Below are positions 8,084 to 15,960 of a DNA stretch of 64,000 nucleotides, in pieces (position 1 is the first letter of the stretch; every line of letters begins with the position of its first letter). The notes under the pieces were generated by a model. It saw only the letters and a list, made by a program, of their open reading frames with translations. It was not told the origin of the DNA and did not search any database. The DNA is from Aldehydirespirator sp965116195 (lineage in GTDB: Bacteria; Actinomycetota; Acidimicrobiia; Acidimicrobiales; Aldehydirespiratoraceae), in contig OZ220491.1 of NCBI GenBank assembly GCA_965116195.1, positions 1,426,001 through 1,490,000 on the forward strand, in the 5' to 3' direction. The position numbers were made by a program, and so were the translations under genes.

Positions 8084-9892
8084 ATGGCACCAGCAACTGA
8101 CACCGCCTCGCCGCCCACCGACACCGCAACTCACACCGCCTCCCTGTCTGGCAACACCTCATCAAACCCTGTTGCGCCGCCCACCGACCCCGTATCTCAC
8201 ACCGCCTCCCTGTCTGGCAACACCTCATCAGACCCTGTTGCGCCGCCCACCGACCCCGTATCTCACACCGCCTCCTTGCCCGGCAACACCTCATCAGACC
8301 CTGTTGCGCCGCCCACCGACCCCGTATCTCACACCGCCTCCTTGCCCGGCAACACCTCATCAGACCCGGTTGCGCCGCCCACCGACACCATATCTCACAC
8401 CGCCTCGCCGCCCACCGACACCGCAACTCACACCACCTCCTTGCCCGGCAACACCTCATCAGACCCGGTTGCGCCGCCCACCGACACCGTATCTCACACC
8501 GCCTCCTTGCCCGGCAACACCTCATCAGACCCGGTTGCGCCGCCTACTGACACCTCATCTCGCACCGCCTCGCAGCCGGCTGACCCGGCACCTCGCACCA
8601 CCTCCCTGCCCGGCAACACCGCCTCGCAATCTGCCGACACCATGTCACACAACGCTCACCTGTCAGGTGACATCGGAACTCGTACCACCTCCGCGCAAGG
8701 TGACACCACGTCTGACGCCGCATCGCGACCCGGTGCTCTTGAAGGGATTCGCCTGCTTGATCTGACATCGGTGGGGCCGGGGGCCCGGGCCACACGCCTG
8801 TTGGCCGACTACGGCGCTGATGTTGTCAAGGTTGGGCCCGTACCACGACGATCCGCTGCGTCCACTACCCCACCCCCCTACGCCTACAGCGGCCACCGCA
8901 ACATGCGCCGGACATTGTTCGACCTCAAAGACACCAGCGGGCGCGCCGCTTTCCTGGCTTTGGCCAGCGGTGCCGACGTTGTGATCGAGAGCTTCCGCCC
9001 GGGGGTGGTTGACCGACTTGGTGTCGGCTACAACACGGTACGTGCCGTCAACGAACGCATCGTGTACTGCTCCATCAGCGGCTTCGGCCAGGACGGACCT
9101 CGCCGCCTGTGGGCTGGTCACGACCTCAACTATCTGGCAGTGTCGGGCTATCTGCATTGCAGCGGTCGCCGGGCCGACGGCGTGCCCGCCCTACCCGGTG
9201 CCACGGTTGCAGACATCGCTGCTGGCGGGATGCAGGCCGCCATGGCGGTGATGGCCGCGCTGATGCGGCGTGAACGCACCGGTGTCGGCGAGTACCTCGA
9301 CGTGTCCGTGGCCGATGGTGCGCTGGCGATGATGTCGCTGTATGCCGATGAGCACTTGGCCACCGGCGTTGAACCCGGACCTGGTCATTACATCCTCACA
9401 GGCCGTTACGCCTGTTATGACGTTTATGGGTGCGCCGATGGCAGGTACCTGACGGTTGCGGCTATCGAGCCGGCCTTCTGGGCTAATCTGTGTCGTGCTC
9501 TTGATCTTGACCGTTACATAGGTTCACAAACCGACGATGACCGCCAAGACGAGATCCGCTCGGCGCTTACGGCACGCTTTGCTACTGCTGATCGCGACTA
9601 CTGGGTACAGCGTCTCGGCCCGGCCGACTGCTGTGTGTCTCCGGTCAACAGCGTGGCCGAATCAGTGCATGACGAGCAGTACCTGGCGCGAGATGTCGTG
9701 ATTGAGGCCGAGCATTCCCAGGCGGGAAGGTTGCGTCAACTCGGGCCTGTTTGGGCCGGAACTTCACCCGTTGTTGACTCTCCCTGCCGGCTGCCGGATC
9801 CAGACCAGACCGACACGGCAAGCCTGCTGGCCGCAGCAGGTTACGATCACGAGACCCTGGCAACGCTGAGCGCGGCGGGGGTGATCGCCTGA
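8084..9892 (+). CDS. family III CoA transferase with about 210-residue tandem-repeat N-terminal extension
   Basis: The C-terminal about 390 residues, from LEGIRLLDLTSVGPGA, form a CaiB/BaiF domain: YGADVVKVGP, RRTLFDLKD, ADVVIESFRPG, YCSISGFG, then WAGHDLNYLAVSGYL with an Asp in the usual catalytic place, and EYLDVSVADGAL. Before this lies a Thr/Pro/Ser-rich region of 22-residue (66-bp) repeats such as TASLPGNTSSDPVAPPTD. Normal family members begin at the EGIRLLDL strand, so the repeat block is an added, probably disordered extension. ATG 8084 (or TTG 8081) is the first start; a start within or after the repeats cannot be excluded. The stop meets a copied start of the next gene as TGATG. Confidence 0.88.
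   Translation: MAPATDTASPPTDTATHTASLSGNTSSNPVAPPTDPVSHTASLSGNTSSDPVAPPTDPVSHTASLPGNTSSDPVAPPTDPVSHTASLPGNTSSDPVAPPTDTISHTASPPTDTATHTTSLPGNTSSDPVAPPTDTVSHTASLPGNTSSDPVAPPTDTSSRTASQPADPAPRTTSLPGNTASQSADTMSHNAHLSGDIGTRTTSAQGDTTSDAASRPGALEGIRLLDLTSVGPGARATRLLADYGADVVKVGPVPRRSAASTTPPPYAYSGHRNMRRTLFDLKDTSGRAAFLALASGADVVIESFRPGVVDRLGVGYNTVRAVNERIVYCSISGFGQDGPRRLWAGHDLNYLAVSGYLHCSGRRADGVPALPGATVADIAAGGMQAAMAVMAALMRRERTGVGEYLDVSVADGALAMMSLYADEHLATGVEPGPGHYILTGRYACYDVYGCADGRYLTVAAIEPAFWANLCRALDLDRYIGSQTDDDRQDEIRSALTARFATADRDYWVQRLGPADCCVSPVNSVAESVHDEQYLARDVVIEAEHSQAGRLRQLGPVWAGTSPVVDSPCRLPDPDQTDTASLLAAAGYDHETLATLSAAGVIA
8090..8640 (+). repeat. 66-bp in-frame repeats in the CoA transferase N-terminus
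   Basis: About six units of 66 bp sharing CTCACACCGCCTCC, GGCAACACCTCATCAGACCC and GTTGCGCCGCCCACCGACAC, with partial units at both ends. All are in frame, and the reverse strand is also open, which produces long shadow frames. Confidence 0.85.
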
Positions 9893-10215
9893 TGAAGGAT
9901 GCCGAGCGGCCCAGCAGCATGACGACGAAACAGACGATGACAGAGACGGACACAAGGGTGACTGCCAGACGATGGACACCGAACCTCCCAGCAACATGAC
10001 GACGACTATCCCTCGCCCGTTGCAAGCCATTCGACACATCCGCGTCCGAAACAGACGATCACTGAACGGACACAAAGGTGACTGCCAGACGATGGACACC
10101 GAACCTCCCAGCAACATGACGACGAAACAGATGTCCACTGAGACCAAGCAGATCTCCACCAAGCGGACACAAGGGTGACTGCCTGATGAAGGATGCCGAG
10201 CGGCCCAGCAACATC
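9884..10215 (+). repeat. four copies of the CoA transferase/MaoC gene junction
   Basis: The end of the CoA transferase and start of the MaoC gene read GCCTGATGAAGGATGCCGAG at both 9887 and 10182. Two more diverged copies (ACTGCCAGACGATGGACACC) start at 9961 and 10081, exactly 120 bp apart. Each is preceded by GACACAAGGGTG or a near match. The first copy's ATG (9892) overlaps the stop as TGATG but its frame closes after about 35 codons, so the working start is now 10186. Confidence 0.9.
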
Positions 10216-11559
10216 AATGAACTGCCCGATGACATTGCGGAGTTGATCGGCCAGCCCCAATATCCAACTACAGCCGACTTCGGTGCGGAGCTCGGCTACG
10301 GATGGAACACGCTCGCAGCCACCCAGAACGGCAATCCGCTGTACTGGGACCAAACCGTGGCTGATGCTCTGACGGCTGGGCGCATCCTGCCGTTGAGCAC
10401 ACTGTCGATCTGGATGCGGCCTCATCGCTGGACACCGGGTGCAACAAGCGAGCGGGTCGCGCTGCAAGCGCATTTTGACCTGAAAGCCCGCCTGGGTCTG
10501 CCCGAAGCGATCATGAGCGACAACACGGTGACCTTTTGGGATCCTGTGCGACCCGGCGACACGATCAGCCACCATCAGGTGCTCAGATCAGTGAGCGGGC
10601 CAAAAACCACCCGCCTCGGCTCCGGCCGCTTCTGGATGATTGATGTGGAGTATCACAACCAGCACGGATCACTTGTGGGGGTTGAGTCCTACACCGGCTT
10701 CGGCTACAAACGCCCAGGTACTGAACGCTCCGGCACTGCTGATCCTGCTGACCCTGCCGGTTCTGGTGAACTCCGCAAGGAGGTTGGTGAGCACTCTTCT
10801 CCAGAGTCTCCCCTATCAGCAATACCCGGTACTGACGCACCGACATCCGGCACTGACAAACGCCTCAGGAGGTCAGACACCGCAGGGTATGACTCCGGGA
10901 GGTCTGACGCGGCAAGATCTGATGCCGCATGGTCAAACCCCCAGGAGACAGCGAGGCTTGAAAGACTCGCCGTCAAATCAGACCCAGGATGGCCTGGCCC
11001 CCAGGAGACAGCGCAGCGGGCAGAAGTCCACCGCCACCGGGCAGGTACACAGTCGGACCCCCAGGAGACAGCGCGGCGAGTGACCAAGCCCGACCCCACC
11101 CATGACCAGGTGAGGGTGGGTGACACGCTGCCCGAGTTGAGCCATGATGTCACTGCCACAACTGTGGTGCTGGGAGCGTTGGCGAGCCGGGACTGGCGGC
11201 CGATGCATCACGACTATCGCTTCGCGACCGAGCGCAACGGCACCCGCGACATCTTCCTCAACACTCCCAACCAACTGGCATGGTTCGAGCGTGCTGTGAC
11301 TGACTGGACCGGCCCGAAGGGTCGGCTGGGACGGATGTCGTTTCGGATGCGTGACTCGGTGTTTCCTGGCGAGCGGATGACCATCTCGGCAACGGTGACG
11401 GCGGTATCCACAGATGAGGTCGGCTGTGGCTGGGCAGAACTGAAACTGACCCTGCACACAAACAAACGCGTCTGCACCACCGGCACAGCCCGTGTGGCCC
11501 TGCCCACCTCTGCCAACGACAATCCCTGGCTGCGCAGCGGCGACCTGTGGAGGCCGTGA
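10186..11559 (+). CDS. MaoC-like two-hotdog hydratase with expanded linker
   Basis: A 457-residue protein with an N-terminal FAS1-type/MaoC N domain (WNTLAATQNGNPLYWD, LPLSTLSIWMRPHRW, VRPGDTISHHQVL) and a C-terminal MaoC hotdog (SRDWRPMHHDYRFA with the hydratase Asp/His region, DIFLNTPNQLAW, VFPGERM). Such proteins hydrate enoyl-CoA thioesters. The linker, residues about 185-310, is an unusual Ser/Asp/Arg-rich insert with three PQETA repeats at exactly 60-bp steps. The neighbours (acyl-CoA dehydrogenases on both sides, CoA transferase upstream) fit successive dehydrogenation and hydration of one acyl-CoA class. Substrate unknown. Confidence 0.88.
   Translation: MKDAERPSNINELPDDIAELIGQPQYPTTADFGAELGYGWNTLAATQNGNPLYWDQTVADALTAGRILPLSTLSIWMRPHRWTPGATSERVALQAHFDLKARLGLPEAIMSDNTVTFWDPVRPGDTISHHQVLRSVSGPKTTRLGSGRFWMIDVEYHNQHGSLVGVESYTGFGYKRPGTERSGTADPADPAGSGELRKEVGEHSSPESPLSAIPGTDAPTSGTDKRLRRSDTAGYDSGRSDAARSDAAWSNPQETARLERLAVKSDPGWPGPQETAQRAEVHRHRAGTQSDPQETARRVTKPDPTHDQVRVGDTLPELSHDVTATTVVLGALASRDWRPMHHDYRFATERNGTRDIFLNTPNQLAWFERAVTDWTGPKGRLGRMSFRMRDSVFPGERMTISATVTAVSTDEVGCGWAELKLTLHTNKRVCTTGTARVALPTSANDNPWLRSGDLWRP
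10938..11075 (+). repeat. 60-bp in-frame repeats in the MaoC linker
   Basis: CCCCCAGGAGACAGCG begins at 10938, 10998 and 11058, an exact 60-bp step. The sequence between the conserved cores has diverged, but the reading frame is kept. Confidence 0.85.
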
Positions 11560-11826
11560 CACTGTGTCAAGCGGCGCTGACAACCGCGACCACAACCACG
11601 AGTGTCAACTGTGGCGCGACCTGCGCCTGCCACACGTGGGGGTATTATCGTCACCTGCGGGATGCCGAACGGTGTGTCAACTGTGGCGCGACCTGCGCCT
11701 GCCACACGTGTCGGGCCGCACCGACAACCACGACATTCGCGGCCTGCTCATGCGCTGGCCGGAGCGTCAGCAGCAGTGCTGCACTGGACTGCCACCCGGA
11801 ATACGCCACCTCCCGGAGATGATCTG
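11560..11826 (+). repeat. spacer with 71-bp duplication before the second acyl-CoA dehydrogenase
   Basis: GTGTCAACTGTGGCGCGACC followed by TGCGCCTGCCACACGTG occurs at 11602 and again at 11673. A frame through this spacer ends in TGATG overlapping the dehydrogenase ATG at 11827, as at other junctions in the window. I see no independent gene. Confidence 0.65.
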
Positions 11827-13392
11827 ATGCTGAATCTTGACTTCACTGAAGAACAGGACATGCTGCGTGACATGGTGCGCGGCCTCTGCGCCGAACTGTC
11901 ACCTCTCAGCCGTGTTCGTGAGCTTGAGGACGATCCGGACGGTGTTGCTCGTGAACTCTGGGAGCGTTTCGGTGAACTCGGCCTGTGTGGCTTGATGGTG
12001 CCCGAGAGCATCGGCGGTTCGGGAATGAACCTGATTGACGGCGTGGTGCTCTATGAGGAACTGGGGCGTTCGCTGGCACCGCTACCCCACTTTGTGAGTT
12101 GTGTGATGGCAGCGGGAGCCATCGCCGAAGCTGGCTCGGTGGCTCAGCGTGAGGAACTGCTCTCCGGCATTGCCACCGGTGAGGCCGTCGCGACGGTGGC
12201 GTGGCTGGAGCCCGGCGGAGGGTTCAAGCCGCAGGGCGTGCAACTGCGGGCCCAAAAGGACGGCGACTCCTACATACTTGACGGCTCCAAGACCCACGTT
12301 GCCTTTGCCGCTGCCGCTGACCTGTTGGTGGTGTTGGCCCGCACCGGTGACACCGAACGCAACAATGACACCGACCCCACCGGTCACACCAACCCGACCG
12401 GTCACACCGAACACGTCGGCCACGCTGACCCCACCGGTCACACCAACCCGACCGGTCACACCGAACACGTCGGCCACGCTGACCCCACCAGTAACGCTGA
12501 CCCCACCGGTCACACCGAACACGTCGGCCACGCTGACCCCACCAGTAACGCTGACCCCACCGGTCACACCAACCCGACCGGTCACACCGAACACGTCGGC
12601 CACGCTGACCCCACCAGTAACGCTGACCCCACCGGTCACACCGAACGCAACGATGACGCTGACCCCACCGGTGACACCGAACCAACCAATCACACCGAAC
12701 GCAACGATGACGCTGACCCCACCGGTGACACCGAACCAACCAATCACACCGAACGCAACGATGATGCCGAACGTGGCATTGAACTGTTTGTGGTGCCGAC
12801 CAAGAGTCCCGGTCTGCGACTGGAGCAGCGCATGTCGATTGCTGCGGACACGCAGTACCTGGCCGTTTTTGATCAGGTGAGAGTGCCGGTTGACGCCCGC
12901 CTCGGCGACCCCGCGACAGCAGGCTCGTGTGCCGAGGGTTGGCAGGCCTGGGAACGTGCCATGCATGCCGGGGCTGTTCTGGCCGCCGCTCAAGCCGTGG
13001 GAGGAGCTGCTCACGCCTTGGAGATCACAGTCGAATACGCCAAAGCGAGGCATCAGTTCGGCAAGGCGTTGGCCGAGTTTCAGGCCATATCGCATTATCT
13101 GGCTGATGCCCGCACCGAGTTGGACGGTGCCAGGCTGCTGGTTTGTGAAGCGGGTTGGGCTCACAGCACCGGACGCTCAACGCAAGCGCTGGCACCAATG
13201 GCCAAGTTGTTTGCCTGCCGAACCTACCGGAATATCACCGCCATGTGCCAGCAGGTGTTCGGAGGCATCGGCTTCACCGTGGACTACGACATCCAACTTT
13301 ACTTTCGCCGGGCCAAGCAACTTCAGGTCTCTTGGTGGGATCAAGCAGCCTGCGAAGACCGCATCGCCAACGCCGTGCTCAGCCTCAGTTAG
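11827..13392 (+). CDS. acyl-CoA dehydrogenase with about 130-residue repeat insert
   Basis: A 521-residue acyl-CoA dehydrogenase of the FadE type: MLNLDFTEEQDMLRDMV, LCGLMVPESIGGSGMN, VATVAWLEPGGG, GSKTHVAFAAAADLLVV, YAKARHQFGKALAEFQA, and CQQVFGGIGFTVDYDIQLYFRRAK. The C-terminal domain in such proteins often pairs with a second subunit. In the middle beta domain, between LLVVLARTG and ELFVVPTKSPG, lies an 18-residue repeat array (DPTGHTNPTGHTEHVGHA). Normal relatives have only a short loop there, so the insert should leave the fold intact as a surface excursion. ATG 11827 is preceded by GGAG. It is the last gene of the catabolic run. Confidence 0.9.
   Translation: MLNLDFTEEQDMLRDMVRGLCAELSPLSRVRELEDDPDGVARELWERFGELGLCGLMVPESIGGSGMNLIDGVVLYEELGRSLAPLPHFVSCVMAAGAIAEAGSVAQREELLSGIATGEAVATVAWLEPGGGFKPQGVQLRAQKDGDSYILDGSKTHVAFAAAADLLVVLARTGDTERNNDTDPTGHTNPTGHTEHVGHADPTGHTNPTGHTEHVGHADPTSNADPTGHTEHVGHADPTSNADPTGHTNPTGHTEHVGHADPTSNADPTGHTERNDDADPTGDTEPTNHTERNDDADPTGDTEPTNHTERNDDAERGIELFVVPTKSPGLRLEQRMSIAADTQYLAVFDQVRVPVDARLGDPATAGSCAEGWQAWERAMHAGAVLAAAQAVGGAAHALEITVEYAKARHQFGKALAEFQAISHYLADARTELDGARLLVCEAGWAHSTGRSTQALAPMAKLFACRTYRNITAMCQQVFGGIGFTVDYDIQLYFRRAKQLQVSWWDQAACEDRIANAVLSLS
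12373..12768 (+). repeat. 54-bp in-frame repeats inside the acyl-CoA dehydrogenase
   Basis: Seven units of 18 codons (one with six extra codons), Asp/Pro/Thr/Gly/His/Asn-rich, with cores GACCCCACCGGTCACACC and GAACACGTCGGCCACGCT. Units are near identical at the DNA level, implying recent expansion. Confidence 0.9.
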
Positions 13393-13612
13393 TGCAGCAC
13401 TTCCACCCTCTACGCCCTACCGGTATCTCCGCTGGTGCGAGGGATCAATCAGCCTGCACACACCGCATCGCCAACGCCGTGCTCAGTCCCAGTTGGTGCA
13501 GCACTTCTATCCGGGGGAAACCCCTGGTACCACAGGGCCGAGAGCCGATCTCAGCCCCCAGTTAGTGCAGCACTCCTACCCTCTAGGCCCTACCGGTATC
13601 TCCGCCGGTGCC
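13330..13612. repeat. duplicated 3' ends of two convergent genes
   Basis: The acyl-CoA dehydrogenase tail (CGCATCGCCAACGCCGTGCT, then CAGTTAGTGCAGCACTTC) recurs after its stop at about 13466-13510 and again in part at 13556. The tail of the minus-strand nucleotidyltransferase gene (CCCTACCGGTATCTCCGC) is present at 13588 and copied at 13418. The duplicated unit therefore spans the junction of both convergent genes. Confidence 0.85.
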
Positions 13613-13920
13613 CGGACCAACACAACGTAATCCCGTTGAATCTCTTGGCGAAAGTGCTCCGGCAGGCTGCTCCAGTCGTGAGCCTGCACCAGTATCGGCA
13701 CGTTGGACTCTGTAAGCATGTCAGCAAAACCAGCAAGCAACCTTGCAGCAATGGGTTTCAACCCCGGTCCACGCAGCACCAAATCCAGATCACTTGCCTC
13801 GTGGCCACGACCATTGATGCGGCTGCCATAGGCCCACACCTCAACACCGGGCAGATGCTCCTGCACCAACGCCACGATCTGTCGCCGGTATCGCTCGGGC
13901 AGATCCAAGCGATCAGTCAT
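13576..13920 (-). CDS. mntA: MNT-type nucleotidyltransferase, probable antitoxin
   Basis: A 114-residue minimal nucleotidyltransferase. The signature is WAYGSRINGRG followed by SDLDLVL (GSx then DxD metal-binding Asp). ATG 13920 overlaps the upstream HEPN gene by 8 bp (ATGACTGA); a longer frame from 13935 is less likely. In HEPN/MNT modules the MNT protein is the antitoxin and can inactivate the HEPN RNase by AMPylating a Tyr near its active site. Its 3' end lies in the duplicated convergent junction with the acyl-CoA dehydrogenase, so its last codons match repeat units downstream. Symbol given by family and context. Confidence 0.82.
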   Translation of the reverse strand: MTDRLDLPERYRRQIVALVQEHLPGVEVWAYGSRINGRGHEASDLDLVLRGPGLKPIAARLLAGFADMLTESNVPILVQAHDWSSLPEHFRQEIQRDYVVLVRAPAEIPVGPRG

Positions 13921-14335
13921 CAAAGTCCTCGGCAATGACCCGAGCCACTCTCTTCGCGTCGCGTATGAAGTCGGGCAGCAATTTCAGAGTCGTCTCAGCA
14001 AAGTGTTCCCCGTATTCGTGAACCGTGCTGTTACGGATGTCGCGATATCCGAGCCATCTTTCACATTCCTCAAGCGTGATCAGACCATGCTTGGAGGCGT
14101 GACGATACAGGTCCTTGAACGACAGACGATCGGCCTGCCGGTTACTGGCAAGGAACGGACGGAGCCGCTTCCTCAGCAGACTGCCGCTCTGTTCCAAGAC
14201 CAACTCGAACTCCTTGACACAAGCAGCACGGAACACGTCGTACATAACGCTGTCCGGTGAGTGGTTCGGTAACTGCACAAAGGCCTCGTCCAGAGTCCGG
14301 ATGCAGCGCGTCAGGATATCAGTGTTGATTTTCAC
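13913..14335 (-). CDS. hepT: HEPN-domain protein, probable RNase toxin
   Basis: A 140-residue all-helical HEPN protein of the nucleotidyltransferase substrate-binding (HI0074) type. Near residue 100 it has RNSTVHEY, an exact RX4HXY motif: Arg and His form the RNase site in HEPN toxins and the Tyr is the residue modified by MntA in the studied HepT/MntA pair. GTG 14335 starts the gene; the ribosome site is weak. It is translationally coupled to the MNT gene. Neighbours include a type III restriction-modification pair 1.6 kb away, suggesting a small defence island. Confidence 0.82.
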   Translation of the reverse strand: MKINTDILTRCIRTLDEAFVQLPNHSPDSVMYDVFRAACVKEFELVLEQSGSLLRKRLRPFLASNRQADRLSFKDLYRHASKHGLITLEECERWLGYRDIRNSTVHEYGEHFAETTLKLLPDFIRDAKRVARVIAEDFDD

Positions 14336-14792
14336 GGTCTCGAGATTTCAGTCCTCGGCAACCCGGCTGTGTCTTGACAACAGATGACTGTTTGAGGTTA
14401 CCGAGTCGCCGACTCCTCACGGCCCTCGAATATTTGCACGGTGGAGGGAACACTGTGGCTGCGGGTCAGCGAACTCCACCGGTGGTGGCGACGGGCGGTC
14501 ATACTGCCCGGTCAGAAGTATCGGCGACCAATCGGTGGAGGGACACTATCGTCGGAGGCGGTTCTGTGCAAGCCGTGCCGATATGGGCCAGAATCGATGA
14601 TGTGGTCAGCCAACGTTTCAACAACGACAGTCGCCAGGATTGCTGGGTGCCGTTACGGGCCAGAATCGATGATGTGGTCAGCGTCCAAGTTAGTGTCACA
14701 CCATTCATAGTGTTCGTGGTGTCACTCTGGGCCGGAATCGATGATGTGGTCAGTCGGTATCAGCCAACACAAGCCAACACGGGACCTCTGAG
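14336..14792. repeat. spacer with three 72-bp-spaced repeats upstream of the ROK kinase
   Basis: GGGCCAGAATCGATGATGTG plus GTCAGC occurs at 14585, 14657 and (GGGCCGGAATCG form) 14729, exactly 72 bp apart. The intervening bases differ, so only a 26-bp core is conserved. Divergent promoters for the HEPN pair and the ROK gene should lie here, and the core may be a multiplied regulatory site. No gene seen. Confidence 0.75.
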
Positions 14793-15665
14793 GTGATACC
14801 TCCGTTGGTGGGTGCGGTGGAGGCGGGCGGTACCAAGTTTCGGGCTGCTGTGGTCACGCCGGACGGGGCAGTGGTGGCCTCGCGCTACATCCCGACCAGC
14901 GATCCCGACACCACACTGGCAGCCGTCACGCAGTTCTTTGATATGGCCGGGCCGATAGCAACGCTGGGCATCGCCTCTTTCGGCCCGCTGGATCTTGATC
15001 CCACTTCGCGGCGCTACGGCTCAATCACCTGCACTCCCAAGCCGCTGTGGAGCGGAACAAACCTTGTGACCCGGCTGTCGGAATCGCTGGGCGTGCCGAC
15101 GGACATCCAGACCGATGTCGAAGGCGCGGCAGTTGCCGAGCAGTGCATGGCACCTGCGCCCAAGCCGAAGCGGCTCGCCTACGTAACAGTGGGCACCGGC
15201 ATCGGGGGTGCCGTTGCTGAGGAGGGGCGACCCCTGAGGGGACGACACCACAGCGAACTCGGACACATTGTCGTGCGTCGCGTCAGCGGTGACGAATACC
15301 CCGGCAGATGTCCGTTTCATGGGGACTGCCTGGAGGGTATGGCCTGTGGCCCCGCCATGTCTGAACGCTGGGGAGTTGACCCGTCAGATGCAGACGGACG
15401 TGACGACATCTGGAGGCTGGAAGCCGGCTATCTGGCACAACTCGTGCGCGTGCTCGTGTACTCTTTCGCGCCGGACAGGATCGTGTTCGGCGGCGGTGTC
15501 GGCAATCGCCCTCAACTCGCTTCAATGATCCTGGAGTGCAGCCGTGCCGAGTTGGGCGGCTACGCCGACTACTGCCACAACGACGACACCTTCATCACCA
15601 CCCCGATACTCGGAAACGACTCCGGCTTGATCGGTGCCAGCCTGATCGCCCGTTCCCTCCTGTAA
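14793..15665 (+). CDS. ROK-family sugar kinase (fructokinase-like)
   Basis: A 290-residue ROK kinase. Seen: N-terminal phosphate motif GAVEAGGTKFRAAVV, catalytic-Asp region QTDVEGAAVAEQ, VTVGTGIGGAV, ELGHIVV, and the zinc-binding CPFHGDCLEGMACGPA typical of fructokinase-type ROK proteins, followed by IVFGGGVG. It phosphorylates a hexose, probably fructose, with ATP in the cytoplasm. GTG 14793 is used; there is no strong ribosome site. It is a single gene between the HEPN/MNT pair and the restriction system. Confidence 0.88.
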   Translation: MIPPLVGAVEAGGTKFRAAVVTPDGAVVASRYIPTSDPDTTLAAVTQFFDMAGPIATLGIASFGPLDLDPTSRRYGSITCTPKPLWSGTNLVTRLSESLGVPTDIQTDVEGAAVAEQCMAPAPKPKRLAYVTVGTGIGGAVAEEGRPLRGRHHSELGHIVVRRVSGDEYPGRCPFHGDCLEGMACGPAMSERWGVDPSDADGRDDIWRLEAGYLAQLVRVLVYSFAPDRIVFGGGVGNRPQLASMILECSRAELGGYADYCHNDDTFITTPILGNDSGLIGASLIARSLL

Positions 15666-15671
15666 CATCGG

Positions 15672-15856
15672 CAGCGCAGCCTGCTGGAATCTGCGACTTT
15701 TCGCAGTGCTGAGATCGACATCGCCGAGGCCGTGGACGTAGCACCGGCAGCACAGCCTGCGGACTCTGCGACTTTTCGCAGTGCCGAGATTGACATCGCC
15801 GAGGCCGTGGACGTAGCACCGGCAGCACAGCCTGCTGGACTCTGCGACCCGCCTCA
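15672..15856 (+). repeat. 75/76-bp tandem repeats after the ROK gene, resembling a cysC gene tail
   Basis: Units begin at 15672, 15748 and 15823 (CAGCACAGCCTGC...). Each full unit contains GCCGAGATTGACATCGCCGA GGCCGTGG or a near copy, which is nearly the same as codons near the 3' end of cysC at about 36658-36690 (AEIDIAEAV in both). I infer a fragment of a cysC-like gene tail captured and amplified here. No intact gene. Confidence 0.65.
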
Positions 15857-15960
15857 CCCAGCGCGCCTGACCCGTCGCCCCAATCCGTAAATCGTTGCCC
15901 AAGATCAACACATTTGGCTATGGTGCTCACAACACCCGCTCAATCAGGGAGGCTGCCAGC

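Noticed and set aside
8073..8525. Minus-strand Arg/Cys-rich frame opposite the CoA transferase repeats
   Set aside because: Shadow of the 66-bp repeats; composition is not protein-like.
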